DNA of 64,000 nucleotides. Origin: Hydnum rufescens UP504. Lineage: Eukaryota > Basidiomycota > Agaricomycetes > Cantharellales > Hydnaceae. The first letter of the stretch is position 1; each line of letters opens with the position of its first letter. Location of the stretch: assembly GCA_014904985.1 (NCBI GenBank), contig MU128944.1, positions 124,001 to 188,000 on the forward strand. Reading direction: 5' to 3'. Positions 35,912 to 48,108 of this stretch are shown piece by piece. The notes beneath the pieces were generated by a model that was not told the DNA's origin, searched no databases, and saw nothing but the letters and a program-made list of their open reading frames with translations. A program made the position numbers and the translations under genes.

Positions 35912-35936
35912 NNNNNNNNNNNNNNNNNNNNNNNNN
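35912..35936. other. Assembly gap (25 Ns)
   Basis: A run of 25 ambiguous bases at the right end of copy A. The real distance across it is unknown, so spacing between copies A and B is uncertain. Confidence 0.98.
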
Positions 35937-37099
35937 AGAGGAAGATTAAATCCCAAATGGCACCGTATTTTTGCCAGTCGTGGGGTGCTCGTGACACTGG
36001 GATTTGCCTTCTGACCCTCCGTGTTAAGCAACGTGCTGTGAGCACGAGCACGTTTATTGGATGGGCCTACCCCTGCAGGCCTCTGAGAGAACGAATTCCT
36101 GATAGTTGGATGCGGAGCAACCCCACCCCGTAGACATTTGTTCACTGCAATTTCCCAATATAAAACTGAGGTTGCCGGGGTGATGTCATCTACATAGGCG
36201 GTATTAGTGATTGAGAACTATTCCAATGATGATATATATTGTTTGGGCAGTTATCTAATGATCTGACTACCAGTTGGGTTTTTGTAACAAGTCCGTAACA
36301 GGCTGGCATGAGGGGCAAGCGCGAGCTTGATGTGATGGCGGTAGTGTCCCATGTTTGTTCATATAATGGTCGGAATCTTCAATGTGGTAATTTGTGTTTT
36401 GACCTGGGAGTTCTAAGTCACCCAGGCAACATTGGAACCTATGTGATTGTTGTGTGACCGGGACCTTCTGCTTTAGTCTTGTCGTGGGGCTTTTGAGCCT
36501 GATGACCTTACGACCTAGGTAGTTCGTCAAACGGTCACAGTACAAAATCAGTTATTTCTCGGATCCTCTCTCTCACCCCACTGGAGGATGTCTTCAGCAT
36601 GTGTGGGAAATCCTCTCCCCATGTCCAAACCATAAGGTAACAGTATACGAGGTGGCAAGTGGGATGGGGAGACCATGAAATGAAGGAATGTTTCGGGGGG
36701 TTCCAGGTGGGGAGGTTATCGTTGGACCCAGTTATGGTAGTTCATCTTCTGGGAGTCAGAAACGTTTTTTAGCTTTCGTTTTGTAGTCCCTGTTTGTGCT
36801 TGATATAACTTGGTACGTCACTAAATGCGGAAGGTCTAAACAAAAAAAATACGTAACGTAACTTGGCTGCCAACGTCTCCCCAATATCTGTCAGACATGG
36901 TATTATGTCCATCGATTATTATAGCGATGATACCTAGACCGATACTAGAAAGCTACGGACCGGAACGCCAGCTGTTTCTGGACCTAACAAGAACGGAATT
37001 ATATTGTAACCGGAATACGTGGAGATTGTTATCATTTTACGCGCACAGTACTGTATATCAGAGGGAGGATAATCGTCTCTCGAATGCCCATTACTGTAA
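35937..37099. other. Spacer between repeat copies A and B
   Basis: Follows the N gap. No clear match to the repeat unit and no supported gene; only short frames of no protein-like character. Confidence 0.45.
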
Positions 37100-37224
37100 T
37101 ATTTGTTATTAATGATATTTCCCCTTGGCCCAAACACCAATGCAAGGGGTTAGTGAGTGGAGAGGTAGTCGATCAGCAACAGCCGGTTTGCTTCTCGCTG
37201 TCTGGGACATTTGCGCAGGCGTGC

Positions 37225-37448
37225 TCTAGGCACCTTCCTTCCCAATCCAGCCTCCCTTCATTTTGTCTACTGGTGGAGAGTCTAGGTACCTTCTTTCCCA
37301 ATCCAGCCTCCCTTCATTTTGTCTACTGGTGGAGAGTCTAGGTACCTTCTTTCCCAATCCAGCCTCCCTTCATTTTGTCTACTGGTGGAGAGTCTAGGTA
37401 CCTTCTTTCCCAATCCAGCCTCCCTTCTTTTTGTCTACTGGTGGAGAG
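37225..37448 (+). repeat. 56-bp minisatellite, 4 tandem units
   Basis: Units at 37225-37280, 37281-37336, 37337-37392 and 37393-37448, beginning TCTAGGTACCTTCTTTCCCA and ending ACTGGTGGAGAG. The first unit differs by two bases and the last by one. Copy A has a single unit at about 30835-30890, so the array expanded after duplication. Confidence 0.92.
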
Positions 37449-37789
37449 GAACAGATAATCCCACCCGCCCTCACGCACCGAGATCGGCCAAACAATTGCT
37501 TCGCGATATCTCACAAAGCCACACCAGTCGAGACAAAGTATCTACTCCACGAGCAAATGGGCACGAACTTGGCTTGTTGGGAAACGGGTGGGGCGCGGCG
37601 CCCGTGCCGGATATCTGAGGAACCTCCATCGCCCGCGGTGGGCATGGCAGTGCCGACAGGAGAGATTGATTACATCATTTCTCTCATCATTTCTCTTCTT
37701 GTCGAGTCTCTTTATAACTCTCCCCAGGACATGGAGGCAGGCTCACATCCCTTCGCCTGCGATGGCAATTCCCAAGTATCCCATCTACA

Positions 37790-39992
37790 TTAGTGGGTAT
37801 CATCCAATTTCTTACCATCATGCTCATTGATGTGTGTGCCTCCCAGGGACTGGAAACGGGGGGGCTGGGAAAGGAACAGGCAGGGAGTCGGAGGGCATGG
37901 AGGAAAGGCCATTGTCTCATACAGATATAACATCTGTGAGTCGCGTGTCAGCCGAATCAGCAAGACCGCGGTCTCTGACCCACCAACACTCAGCCAACGT
38001 CTACAATTTTTGTGGCCATTCAGTGAGTAGGCGCACAGTCGGAACGCCACCGAGTCCGACAATCACCCTTACCATACGCTGCTGGATATTCGAACTGCAG
38101 GTAAGGTTGTCCATCCCCTCCGTGGCTCATTTCTCACGACCTAAACACCCGCACAGATTGACGTGATCCCTCACCGACTGCAATTCACTATAAGTCTTCG
38201 GGTTGCCGTTAATCAAAGAGATAATGAACTCTGCAGCCAGTGCGGACCTTCCGTATCGGTCCAGAAAGACTTCGTCCAGAGGTAGTTCCTACCCACCGTA
38301 TTACTGAAAAAACGAGGGGCTAGGATGAGACAGGAGGAGCATGACCATTAATTTTGTCGTTACGCGTGGCAAAAATAGAAGAAAAAAAAAAACTACTCTT
38401 GCCGAGGGAGCCAGAAAACTGGGCGCTTAAGAATCAGTGTCACGTGACTCGTGAATCACGTCACTCTTCTCTGGATAGAGGTGCCTTTCATCGTGATGAC
38501 AGCCGCGTAACTTAAGTTTGTTACTTAACATATCTCTTTGATGGCCTTCTTCCGGTCCGTCGAACCAAAGAGCACTAGTTCGGAAGGATGTGCGAAAGGA
38601 ATGCCGGGCTTCGTTGTGTTGTATGGAGTAACCAATCCCGGGAGATAGCGAATCCCGGAAAGAAGCTCGCGTAGAATATTCATAATTTATGTAGAAGAGA
38701 CCAGCACGCTGGGAATTCTGGTGGTAAGTCGGGAGGACCAAGCTCCATTTGGAAGTGCTAATTCACAAGATGATACCACTCTGAATTCGATGGATAGCGC
38801 TATGACAAGATCCAGATTAAGCCCAAAGATAGGTTGCCGAGCAGAGGGAGGCGACTGCGGATATTGAGCATCACTACGGACAAGTTGACCGAATAATCCT
38901 TAGATTTATGCCGTGCAACCGGAGAATAATGAAACATTTTTAGTTTATTTTAGTCAAAAGTCTGTAGAGACGCCATGCGAAGAGCAGGATCCTTGTCAGC
39001 AGCAAAGTGGCCCTAAAAGCCCGTAGGAGAAGTGAGAACACCGTGGTCAAAAGAGTCGTCGCCCATAGTACTATGCCGAGAGTAGCAGTGATAGATCAAG
39101 GACAGGCAGGAGTGAGTCGCTTTTGAATATGAGTGTTCACCGGGTACACTGTCAAAGAACATTCCTCCGTCCTCCACGGAGGTCCATGTTATGGGCAAGG
39201 ACTGGCCCGCTTAGCTTGAGCGCAGAGAAATTACAGCAGCGGGTGGGAGAATAGCCATTGGACACCAGTTTCGGGTGTGGCGCCTGACATTCAAATGGAA
39301 GGACACATTATGAGGATCAGGCTGTGCGAGGTCCCAAAAAACCGCAATCACTTCTCTAAATTCAGATATTGATGAAAGCACACACAGTGGGGTAACTGCG
39401 AACTTTGGGGTCGACACTCGGTTAGAGAGAAAACCAAGCCAGAGACTCAAGCAGGGTCGCAATGGGATTTGGTTACTCAGGAAAGCTTCTTGCATCCCAG
39501 TCCGGCGATAAGAGATCTTCAAGCCCATTCAACGTCGCTAAGTCAGAGAAGATGCGTAGGGAGCCGGGATCTCACGCATATGAGCGTCCTAGAATAGAAG
39601 ACGAGGATCCTTGGAGAGGGGAACGCACGTAAACGTGTACAAGACGATCTGTGTGAAAAACTACGCTAGTGTGGTGGGGGTCGGCAACGCGCTGTAACGG
39701 GTGTATCACGTGACATTACGTTACTCCTGTCACACCTGGAATCTCCCCCCAAATAACGCACTAGTGGTCCCCTTGAACCTGGGCTGAGTGTGCCATTCTC
39801 GATATACTTGCATAAGCTGGACGAGCCTAAACAGAGCATAGGCCTCGAACCCAGACATTGCGGTACCCACAGGGCACAGCCATGACGCAAACGAAGACAC
39901 GAGTGCCTCAAAAACCCCCACTGGCACATCAGGAAGGTCAGGAAGGGCGTGCGCATCTTTCCGGTTATTATATTAGCGCCGAGGGGTTTCAC
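37790..39992 (-). pseudogene. Unrecognised minus-strand coding remnant, copy B
   Basis: Counterpart of the 31237-33330 remnant. Shared pieces are DWCLPLIYHCYSRHST-like, SFHLNVRRHTRNWCPMAI and NCRRWLSVGGSET. Copy B has an extra open stretch (GFEAYALFRLVQLMQVYREW, 39870-39790) not present in A or C. Frames are broken throughout. Confidence 0.4.
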
Positions 39993-40164
39993 ACCAACGA
40001 TATAAAGCTCTAGCGCAGCCTACTATATATACATAACACACTTTTGCTCCACATTTGTTCTATATCAATACCAAAAAGTTGGATATACACCTAATGTAGA
40101 ACAAATTTTGTGCAGCCGAACAGGCCCTATTTTTTGCTTGGGTATCCATCCAATGCCTCTCCCC

Positions 40165-41081
40165 ATGTCCAGATGAACGGCAGTCCCGGCAGCGGAATTA
40201 AAGTGCGCAAACCGCAAAACTATCCTCGCCCAATACCCATGCTCTTGCGGTCAGTGCATCGGACTGGCGTCCGTCCGCCGGACACGGCCGGTGGACAGAT
40301 TCCCACTGGCAGTGATCCAGAAGTCTTCCTTGCGGTTATAGAGACTTTTCCAAATTCGATCATATCCATTGTCTTTGGAAGTAAGCATGGAGGTCCTCTT
40401 TCAATCTCTCCAGAACGCATCAAGGCCACAATCCACCAGCACCGCGATGTATCACGATCCCCAGCTAATACCTCAATCAGAGTTTGGTCGAAATGTATCC
40501 GAGGTCGTGCATGTGCGAATCCCGCACATGAGAGCGCTAGCGAGGGAAGTAATCAATTGAATGTAGGCCAACCAACTGTGCCTTGTTCTGGGCCACAATT
40601 GCCTTCCATTGAACTTTATGATTTGTATAGTGCACACTGGCGTGGACCCTTCCCGATCGGCCGGTGCGTCTCCTTCATAGCTCAGCTCGATTGCCCCTGT
40701 GCCATAATTCACGCAGATTCACTGATGTTGTCGCGCACGTCTCTCGTGGAACTCCGACAGTTCCTTAAAGACACTGGGATAGGCGCATTTCCCACTACCC
40801 CAAATGCCGGTCCCAATGTCGGCGATGGTCAGACAGATCGGCCAGCAGTGGCCGTAAGCGAGACGGATATGACAAAATGGGTACATGAAAGATATGCTCG
40901 CGTTCAATGTCAGAAGGATTCAGCGTCCGTTGCTCTCAACATCCTTGCTCCGTCTGGTGCGTTGGGTAACCGTCTCTGTCGTCCGCACAGTCAATTGTTC
41001 TATCGCCGCCGCCAAATCGTCCCGGCCTTCGCGTGTATGTACAGCCTAAAACCGATCTCAATCGAAGATTGGGATGACTGA
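40165..41081 (+). pseudogene. Amidase-region remnant, copy B (heavily reduced)
   Basis: Keeps the ATG and the first ~25 codons of the amidase start seen in copy A, then jumps to sequence that lies downstream of the amidase in copies A and C (around FPNSIIS and IYHDPQLIPQSEFG). The amidase core (SIKD region) is gone. A 323-codon frame runs across here, but it is a chimera of remnants with composition unlike a real protein. Confidence 0.5.
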
Positions 41082-42210
41082 TATTGACAACTTTCGCAGA
41101 ATTCAAATAACTTTCCGCGTACGCAGCCATTCCAGTCACCCCTTGCACATGAACGCTCCGGTGAGCAAGGCCGTGAGTCCTAAGATGACGGACCTGAAAC
41201 TCAACAAAGCGAGAGCCATAGGCAAGGTTTGAACGCTCGAAAATGTCCACAATGAGCTTCAAGCCAGTCACAACGCGATCACCGTGGAAATCAAAGCCCA
41301 TGGAAGGTGGCCTTTCACTTCACTGTAAGGGTCTGAATGAGGGTGGTCCTCGATGGAGTAATCGCGAATATAATACGCGGAAGGGTGTGGAAGAGACGCG
41401 TCGTTGAGCACTTCTCCGAACTAGACTCTGGGAATGTCAATTACGAGGGGGATGTGGCCTATGAATGTCATAAAGGGTACAAAAATGCAGGAAGGATGGA
41501 TGTATGCGGTTCCGGAGGGGCTTCGCCTGACAAATTTTGTAACGATAGTAATTCAGGAACAGAAATAATTGGATGGAAAGTGTGTATGGGGATGATCTAA
41601 TGGGGTGAATATGAAATCCTGGTTGGCTGTCTTGTGAGGTGGGATCTGGACAGCAGCACAGATTTTTCCAGAATTACGCATAGGCAAGTGAATAACTGAA
41701 TTATCCGAAAGCACAGGAGATAAAGCCAAAGTGGTGGGAATCACCAAGATAAGGGGGAGCGGAGCAAGATCAAAGAGGCTCAAGTCGGACCGTGAAGCGG
41801 GGGATAATCATGCCAGTGGTTGGACGCAGGACTCACTTGGAAGCCAAGTTAAGTGTCTCAGAAGTCCTATGGAGTCGCCCGAAGCCAAGTTTGAGCCAAG
41901 CCAAGCCGAGTCGCAGCATCACTACCTTGCATGTATGTACTACATACTGTGCTTGCGACTTTCAAACCCCTTTCCGATATGTCGCGCCTGCAGTAACGGT
42001 AAGGTGCCTGGGGCGGTTCTCTTAGTATCAGGAAACTTGACCAGAGATTTGGCAGGTTTTTGGTGGTTTTTTGAGTCCAGAGCATCCAGACCTCAAAAAA
42101 CCAGCTAAAACCAACCAAACCTCTTGGTCGAGTTTGCTGATGTACCCGGATAGTAGCTTCCGCCCGATCAGCCAATCACCCGACCTTTGATCTTGATCCT
42201 TTGGACTCAT

Positions 42211-42849
42211 AATGTTCTTGCCCCTTGTGGGTAACTAGTCGGGCCATCGCATGAATGAAATAAAGATCCACCGACTGTAATAATGGTGAAAATGGTAGAG
42301 GAGAAATAAAGGGGCGGGGCGCTTTGGCGAGCCATAAACATAAACCCAAAAACAGGAGAGGGGGGCACTGGCAGGGCATAAACCCAAAACAGGAGAGTGG
42401 GTCATTAGTCGGGGACAAACGCAAAAACAGGAGAGGTGTTCGTGAGAGAAGATCCTCTTGAGGCGTGTTTTCCGAACAGTGTATTCATTGCAGCGTTCAC
42501 AGTCAATATACCAGATAGGCCCATGAAATTGTGAAGAGAACAAACACGAGGCGAAATAATCTATAAGAATGAATTACACTGGAGAACTGGAGAGAGACTC
42601 CTATAGAGGCCATCACCCCCGAGAGGAAAGATCCTCCTGTAGAAGCTTTAACTAGTGGTGTCCGACAGTCCTCTATTCATTGCGTTAATAATCAATACAC
42701 CAGATAGGCGAGAAGTGCCATAAATCAACGTGACCAGAACAAGACAAACACAAAACGGGAAGGTCTATAAGAAATTGCATTGGCCACTGAAGAAAGAGAT
42801 TCCCATAAATGGGGAACCCCATTATCGTTCCGGTGTACCAGTGCCACAA
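42211..42849. repeat. Spacer between copies B and C built of local tandem duplications
   Basis: Three imperfect units of AAACCCAAAAACAGGAGAG type lie at 42339-42361, 42379-42398 and 42415-42436. An imperfect tandem duplication of about 180 bp follows (42447-42625 and 42629-42815), sharing blocks such as CAGATAGG, GGTCTATAAGAA/ATCTATAAGAA and ATTCATTGC. No gene seen. Confidence 0.65.
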
Positions 42850-42989
42850 TCATGGATTACATCATTTCACTTCTTCCCTAGTCACCTTATAAACCACCAG
42901 AATATGGAGGCAAGCTCACATCCCTCACTGCAATGGCAATCCCCAAGTATTCCATCCACATCAGTGCGGATCATCTAATTTCTTACCAT

Positions 42990-44760
42990 CATGCTCATTG
43001 ATGTGCTCCTCTCAGGGACTGGCAATGGGGGGACTGGGGAAGGAACAGGCGAGGGAATCGGAGGACATGGGGGGAAGGCCATCGTCTCGTACGGTATAAC
43101 ATCTGTGAGTCCCGTCGTCAGTCGAATCATGACCACGTTCTCTGACCCACCAACGCTTAGCCAACATCTACAATTTTAGCGGCCATACAGCGCGTACGCG
43201 CACAGTCGGAACGCCACCGAGTCCGACAATCACCCTTTCCATACGCTGCTGGATATTCGAACTGCAGGTGAGGTTGTCGATCCCCTCCGTGCTCATTTCT
43301 TACGACCTAAGCACCCGAACAGATCGACGTGATCCCTCGCCGACTGCAATTCACTATAAGCGTTCGGGTTGTCGTGCATCAATGTGATCACGAAGTCTGC
43401 AGCTAGTGCGGACCTTCGGTATCCGACAAAAAAGCATCGTCCAGAGCTAGAGTTCCTACACACATTACAAGCCCCGTATTCCTGGAAAAAACGAGATTGA
43501 TACAAAGACGAGGCATGACGGACTTGATGCCTGGTGACTGCCCCGGAGGCATAGGATTATTGTAGTGCGTAGAGTTCTGTACGAGTTTGTACTACTTGAA
43601 ATAAGCCAGTTAGGCCGTGGGAAAGCGCCTTCGCTGTGGGCATCGAGCCAGGTGTCATAGCCGTTAGTCGAGAATGTTCTTGTATCTGTCGCAGTCCTCC
43701 AGGTCGAAAACAACATGATAACAGAGAATTCACGCCATAATATAAATATACCTGATTGGGGTGCAACGATTGTGTTTTTCTGACAATCGAATAATAGAAA
43801 TTTGTCGGCCCAGTTGAGATTCCACGCTGAAACAGAATGATGCGCATGAGGAGGCAGGTACACACTCAACCAGCACGTCCCTCCGTCCTCCACGGAGGTT
43901 CAGTGGACGGCGAGGAAGTCATCCACAACGGAATCAGAACCCGTGTTATGGGCAAGCTATAAGGACTGGCCTGCTAGCTCAGACCCATAGGAGAAGTGAG
44001 AACACCGTAGTCAAAAGAGTCGTCCATAGTACTATGCCGAGAATAGCAGTGATAGATCAAGGGCAGGCACCAGTCAATCGCTTTTGAATATGAGCGTTCA
44101 CCGGGTACACAGCAGAACATTCCTCCGCCCTCCACGGAGGTCCAGGAAATCATCCATAACGGAATAAGCGCCCATGTTATGGGCAAGGGCTGGTCCACTT
44201 AGCTCGAGAAATCACAGGAGTGTGTGAGAGAGAATAGCCATTGGACACCAATTTCGGATGTGGCGCCTGGTATTCAAATGGAAGGACATATCATGAGGAT
44301 CAGACTGTGCGAGGCACCAAGAAGCCCCGATCACTTCTTTAAATTCAGATACACCGCTCCCGATCAAAGCCCACAGCGGGGTAACTATGAAATTTTGGGG
44401 TCGGCACTCATTTAGAGAGAAAACTAAGCTAGAGGCTCAAGCAGGGTGGTAATGGAGTCAATATTTGGCCGCTCAGTAAAGCTTCTTGTACCCTAGCCCA
44501 GCGATAATAGATCTTCTTCAAGTCCAGTAAACACCACTAAGTCGGAGAAGATGCCTAGAGAGCCGGTATCTCACACATATGAGTGTCTGGAATAGAAGAC
44601 GATCCTTGGAGAGGGTAACACATGTGTACAACGCGGTCTGTGTGTGCGTTAGGAATCGAGCATCAAGCCCTCGACCCCAGGCATTGCGGTACCCACAGGG
44701 AACAGTCATGGCACAAACGAAGACACGAGTGTCTCAAAACCCCCTCTAGCACATCAGGAA
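42990..44760 (-). pseudogene. Unrecognised minus-strand coding remnant, copy C
   Basis: Counterpart of the remnants in A and B. DWCLPLIYHCYSRHSTMDDS lies near 44080-44020, and other matching fragments lie towards 44700. It is split by about 400 bp unique to this copy, which contains a 142-codon frame of no recognised family. Confidence 0.38.
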
Positions 44761-45033
44761 GGTAATGAAGGGCGTGCGCATCTTGCCGGTTATTCGAATC
44801 TGTGGGCGGCGAAATTTCACACCAACAATATAAAGGCTCTAGGACAGTCTACTATATATATAAGGCACCAATCTATATTGGGCAACACACCTTTGCTCCA
44901 CATTTGCCGCATTTGCTCTATAGCTATATCAATACCAAAAAGTTGGCCTAATGTAGAACAAATTTTGTGCAGCCGAACAGACCCCTATTTTCTTGGGTTA
45001 GGTATCGATCCGCTCCCTCTGATACCTCTCTCC

Positions 45034-45560
45034 AAGTCCAGATGAACGGCAGTCCCGGCAGCGGAATTACAGTAACGTGTGCGAACTGCAAAGCTATCCT
45101 CGCCCAACACCCAGATTGGCGGCCTGATCTCTCCAAGGGAACTCCGAACGACGGGTCTTCATGCACTCTTTCGCGTCTGAGCCCGCACGAAGTCGAGATC
45201 GTGCACCTTGATGCCACAGCTCTACTGGAGCTCATTCATCGCGCGAATATTCCGCAGTGGATGTGACCATTACATACAGTAAGACCGCAGTTGCCACACA
45301 AGACCTAACCAATTGCCTTAGGGAAATTTTCATCGAGCAGGCGCTGTAACGTGCTCGCGAGCTCGACGAAATGTTCCAACAAACCGGGCAGGTCATCGGG
45401 CCTCTTCACGGTCTCCCCATCTCGATCAAGGATTATATGAAGATCCAAGGACACTTCCTCAGGGCGGAGCAGGTTGTCTTGGTCTGGTGGCTATTGGACC
45501 TGTTCCACTGCTCTATTTGCGCCTGTGGGCGGCTGGTTAGTTTGGGGCCCGTAGAACCAT
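45034..45560 (+). pseudogene. Amidase (acetamidase-type) remnant, copy C
   Basis: The codon matching the copy A start (ATG at 33522) is AAG here (45034-45036). The amidase N-terminus is otherwise well kept: ILAQHPDWRPDLSKGTPNDG, LSPHEVEIVHLDATALLELI, then a frame change and a TAA near 45347, and ELDEMFQQTGQVIG, PLHGLPISIKDYMKIQGHFL. The segment that follows in copy A (34035-34495) is missing, and the frame runs straight into unrelated sequence. No active enzyme is possible. Confidence 0.7.
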
Positions 45561-47610
45561 TCGTCTGTTCAGATCGTCTTGCCATTTCAGGAACTTCCAT
45601 ACTTTACACCTCTTTCACAGTCTGTGGGAGACTGATCCATCCAGCATTTCATACTCAGAGACTGCATCGTATCGAAGTATAAGATGCGTGAATTTGATCC
45701 AACCTTCCAGACAGCGTCCAACTTGCGAATCCTCCTGGGATGATTTTCGGATGAGGCAAAAAGACAGTGATTACGAAGACAATATTTGGCCGATTGGCGA
45801 AGTTTGCAGACCCAGGCAACTCCAAGAGGGTACGGCAAGTAGAGACGGGTCGCCGAGTGTTGGTTCCAGATGTAAAAAGCCCATCAAGGTGGCGATGTCG
45901 ATACGGCAAGTGCCGGAATGACTGTATAAGCTGAGGCTCTTGCGGTTATGGAGGCTTTTCCAAATTCGATCATATCCGAGGCCATTGTCTTTCCCGGCTC
46001 GGAAGTAAACATGGAGGCCCTCTTTCAATCTCTCCAGAACGATCCACAGCCACAATCCACCAGTCCTAGCACAGCGATCTATCACGATCCCCAGCTAATA
46101 CCTCAGTCAGAGTTTGGTCGAAATATATACGAGGTCGTGCATGTGCGAATCCCGCGAGTGAGAGCGTTAGCGAAGGAGGTGATCATTGGAATGTAGGCCA
46201 ACCAACTGTGCCTTGTTCTGGGCCACAATTGCCTTCCATTGAACTTTATGATTGGCATAGTACACACGCCTACGAGCCTGGTGTCGATCCTTCCCGAACG
46301 GCCGGTGCGTCACCTCCTTCATAGCTCGGCTCGACTGCCCCTAGACCATGGTTCATGCAGATTCACTGATGTCGTTGCGCACGTCTCTCGCGGAACTCCG
46401 ACAGTTCCTTAAAGACACTGGGATAGGCGCATTGCCATTACCCCGAATGGAGGTCCCAACGTCGGCGATGACCGGACAGATCGGCCAGCAGTGGCCGTAA
46501 GCGAGACGGATATGACAAAATGGGTAGATGAAATATATGCTCGCGTTCAACGTCAGAAGGATTCCGCGTCCGTTGCTCTCAACATCCTTGCCCCATCTGG
46601 TGCGTCGTCGACTAATGTGGGAGGAACGACTGCGCATGGCGGGCGAAGATGATAGCTATCGTTCCCCGACTTGTGTCATCTTTTCTTGCATGCTGTTCTT
46701 GTAACTTGGATACCCTCATAATTCCATGGCACAGTGGGTAACCGTCCCTGTCTGCTTTCACTGCGCAGTCAATTGTTCTATTTTTTTCTCTCCAATCGTC
46801 CCGGTCTTCGCATGTATGTACAGCCTAAAGCCGATCTCAATCGAGGAATGTGTAGATTGGGATATGGCTGATATCGACAACTTTCGCAGAATTTAAACAA
46901 CTTTCCGAGTACGCACCTCCTAGCCTCCCCATTCCACTCACCCCTTACAGATGAAGACTCCGGTGGGCAAGGCCATGAGTCCTAAGATCGCGCACCTGAA
47001 GCTCAACAAAGCGAGAGCTACAGGGAAGGTTTGAACGCTCGAAAATGCCCACAATGAGCCTCAAGCCGGCCAGAGCCCGATTACCGTGAAAATCAAAGTC
47101 CACGAAAGGTAGCCCTTCACGTCACTGTTAGGCCCTGAATGAAGGTGCTCCTCCATCGAGTAGTCGCGGATACGCGTAAGAGCATGGAAGAAATGCGTCA
47201 TTGGGTACTTTCCCAAGCTAGGGAGCAGACTCTGGGAATGAGGAAGACATGGCCTATGAATGCCATAAAGGATACAGCAATGCAGGAGGAATGTACGGTC
47301 TGTAGGGTGCGGTGCCTAACGCATTTTGAGGAACATAACAACAATAATTAGGAAATAGAAATTGGATGGAAAAAGTGTGAACGTCATGGGAACGATCTCA
47401 CTAATGGGGTGAACATGGAATCCCGGGTCACTGGCTTGTGAGGTGGGCTCTATCAGAAGTACGGATTGTTCCCGAATTACGCAAGTGAATAACTGAATAT
47501 ATCCAAAAGCACAGGAGATAAAGCGACAAAGGTGGGAATAACCATAAGGGGCAGCAAGACGAGTCTTGTGGATGCAAAGAGGCTCAAATCGGCATTGTGA
47601 CGTTGAGGGA

Positions 47611-48108
47611 CAATCGTGGTCATACGCAGGGTATGATACATCCCAGCCGATTGACGAAGGTAGCCGGGCGATTTGGTCTAGTACGGCGGTGTCCTGCACC
47701 CAGAGCAAGTAAGGCCCTTTGTCGCTCTGTTCCCATACCCAAACCCCAGAATGACATTCACTACTCAGGTCTCGTGACAATGACAATTGCGGTTCCCGAC
47801 GACCCGTAATGCCCTGAGATTGTTACCGCCTCTGGGATATAAGTGCAGTGCGACAGATTGTCCTTGTGATGACTACGGCTATGTAGTAGGTCCTTCGCAC
47901 CGTGCATTGGCATCCGATGGTCATTTGTGAGAGGACGGCCGTTGGGTTCCAGGTGGCGAATACTAAGAACTAAATCATGCCGAGAGTGACAACGATATGG
48001 AACAAAAAAAAGACTAACCAGATCAATATACGAGCGGACGGAATATGCAAAGTGTTAAAATAGTGGGAAGACACAAACGAGCGGGACGGATTGAAGTAAA
48101 GCCGAAGG
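47611..48108. other. Intergenic region right of the repeat array
   Basis: No supported gene; transition from the degenerate array to the TFIIIC subunit 3' end. Confidence 0.45.

Larger units (their letters stand above)
37100..42210 (+). repeat. Degenerate ~5-kb direct repeat, copy B
   Basis: Aligned by eye to copy A from CTTGGCCCAAACAC (37123) onward. Compared with A and C it has about 170 bp unique sequence at 39668-39845, a much reduced amidase region (only the first ~70 bp after the ATG at 40165 match), and about 120 bp extra near 42030-42150. The end (GATCTTGATCCTTTGGACTC at 42190-42210) matches the last bases of copy A before the N gap, which helps fix the unit's right border. Confidence 0.78.
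42850..47610 (+). repeat. Degenerate ~5-kb direct repeat, copy C
   Basis: Third copy, joined to B by a short duplicated spacer. It begins near GATTACATCATTTC (42855) and fades after AAGACGAGTCTTGTGGATGC (47556-47575). It has unique sequence at about 43490-43900 and carries the longest amidase remnant of the three in places, but with the start codon lost. Confidence 0.78.

Noticed and set aside
40110..41081. 323-codon plus-strand frame as a real gene in copy B
   Set aside because: It joins amidase start sequence to blocks lying much further downstream in copies A and C and reads as a chimera of remnants.
30700..47610. LTR retrotransposon or Helitron as the source of the repeat unit
   Set aside because: No reverse transcriptase, integrase, Gag, Rep or helicase segments, and no long terminal repeats bound the copies.
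30700..47610. Repeat-induced point mutation as the cause of decay
   Set aside because: Differences between copies include many indels and mixed substitutions; no obvious one-sided C-to-T bias can be seen by eye, though it was not computed.
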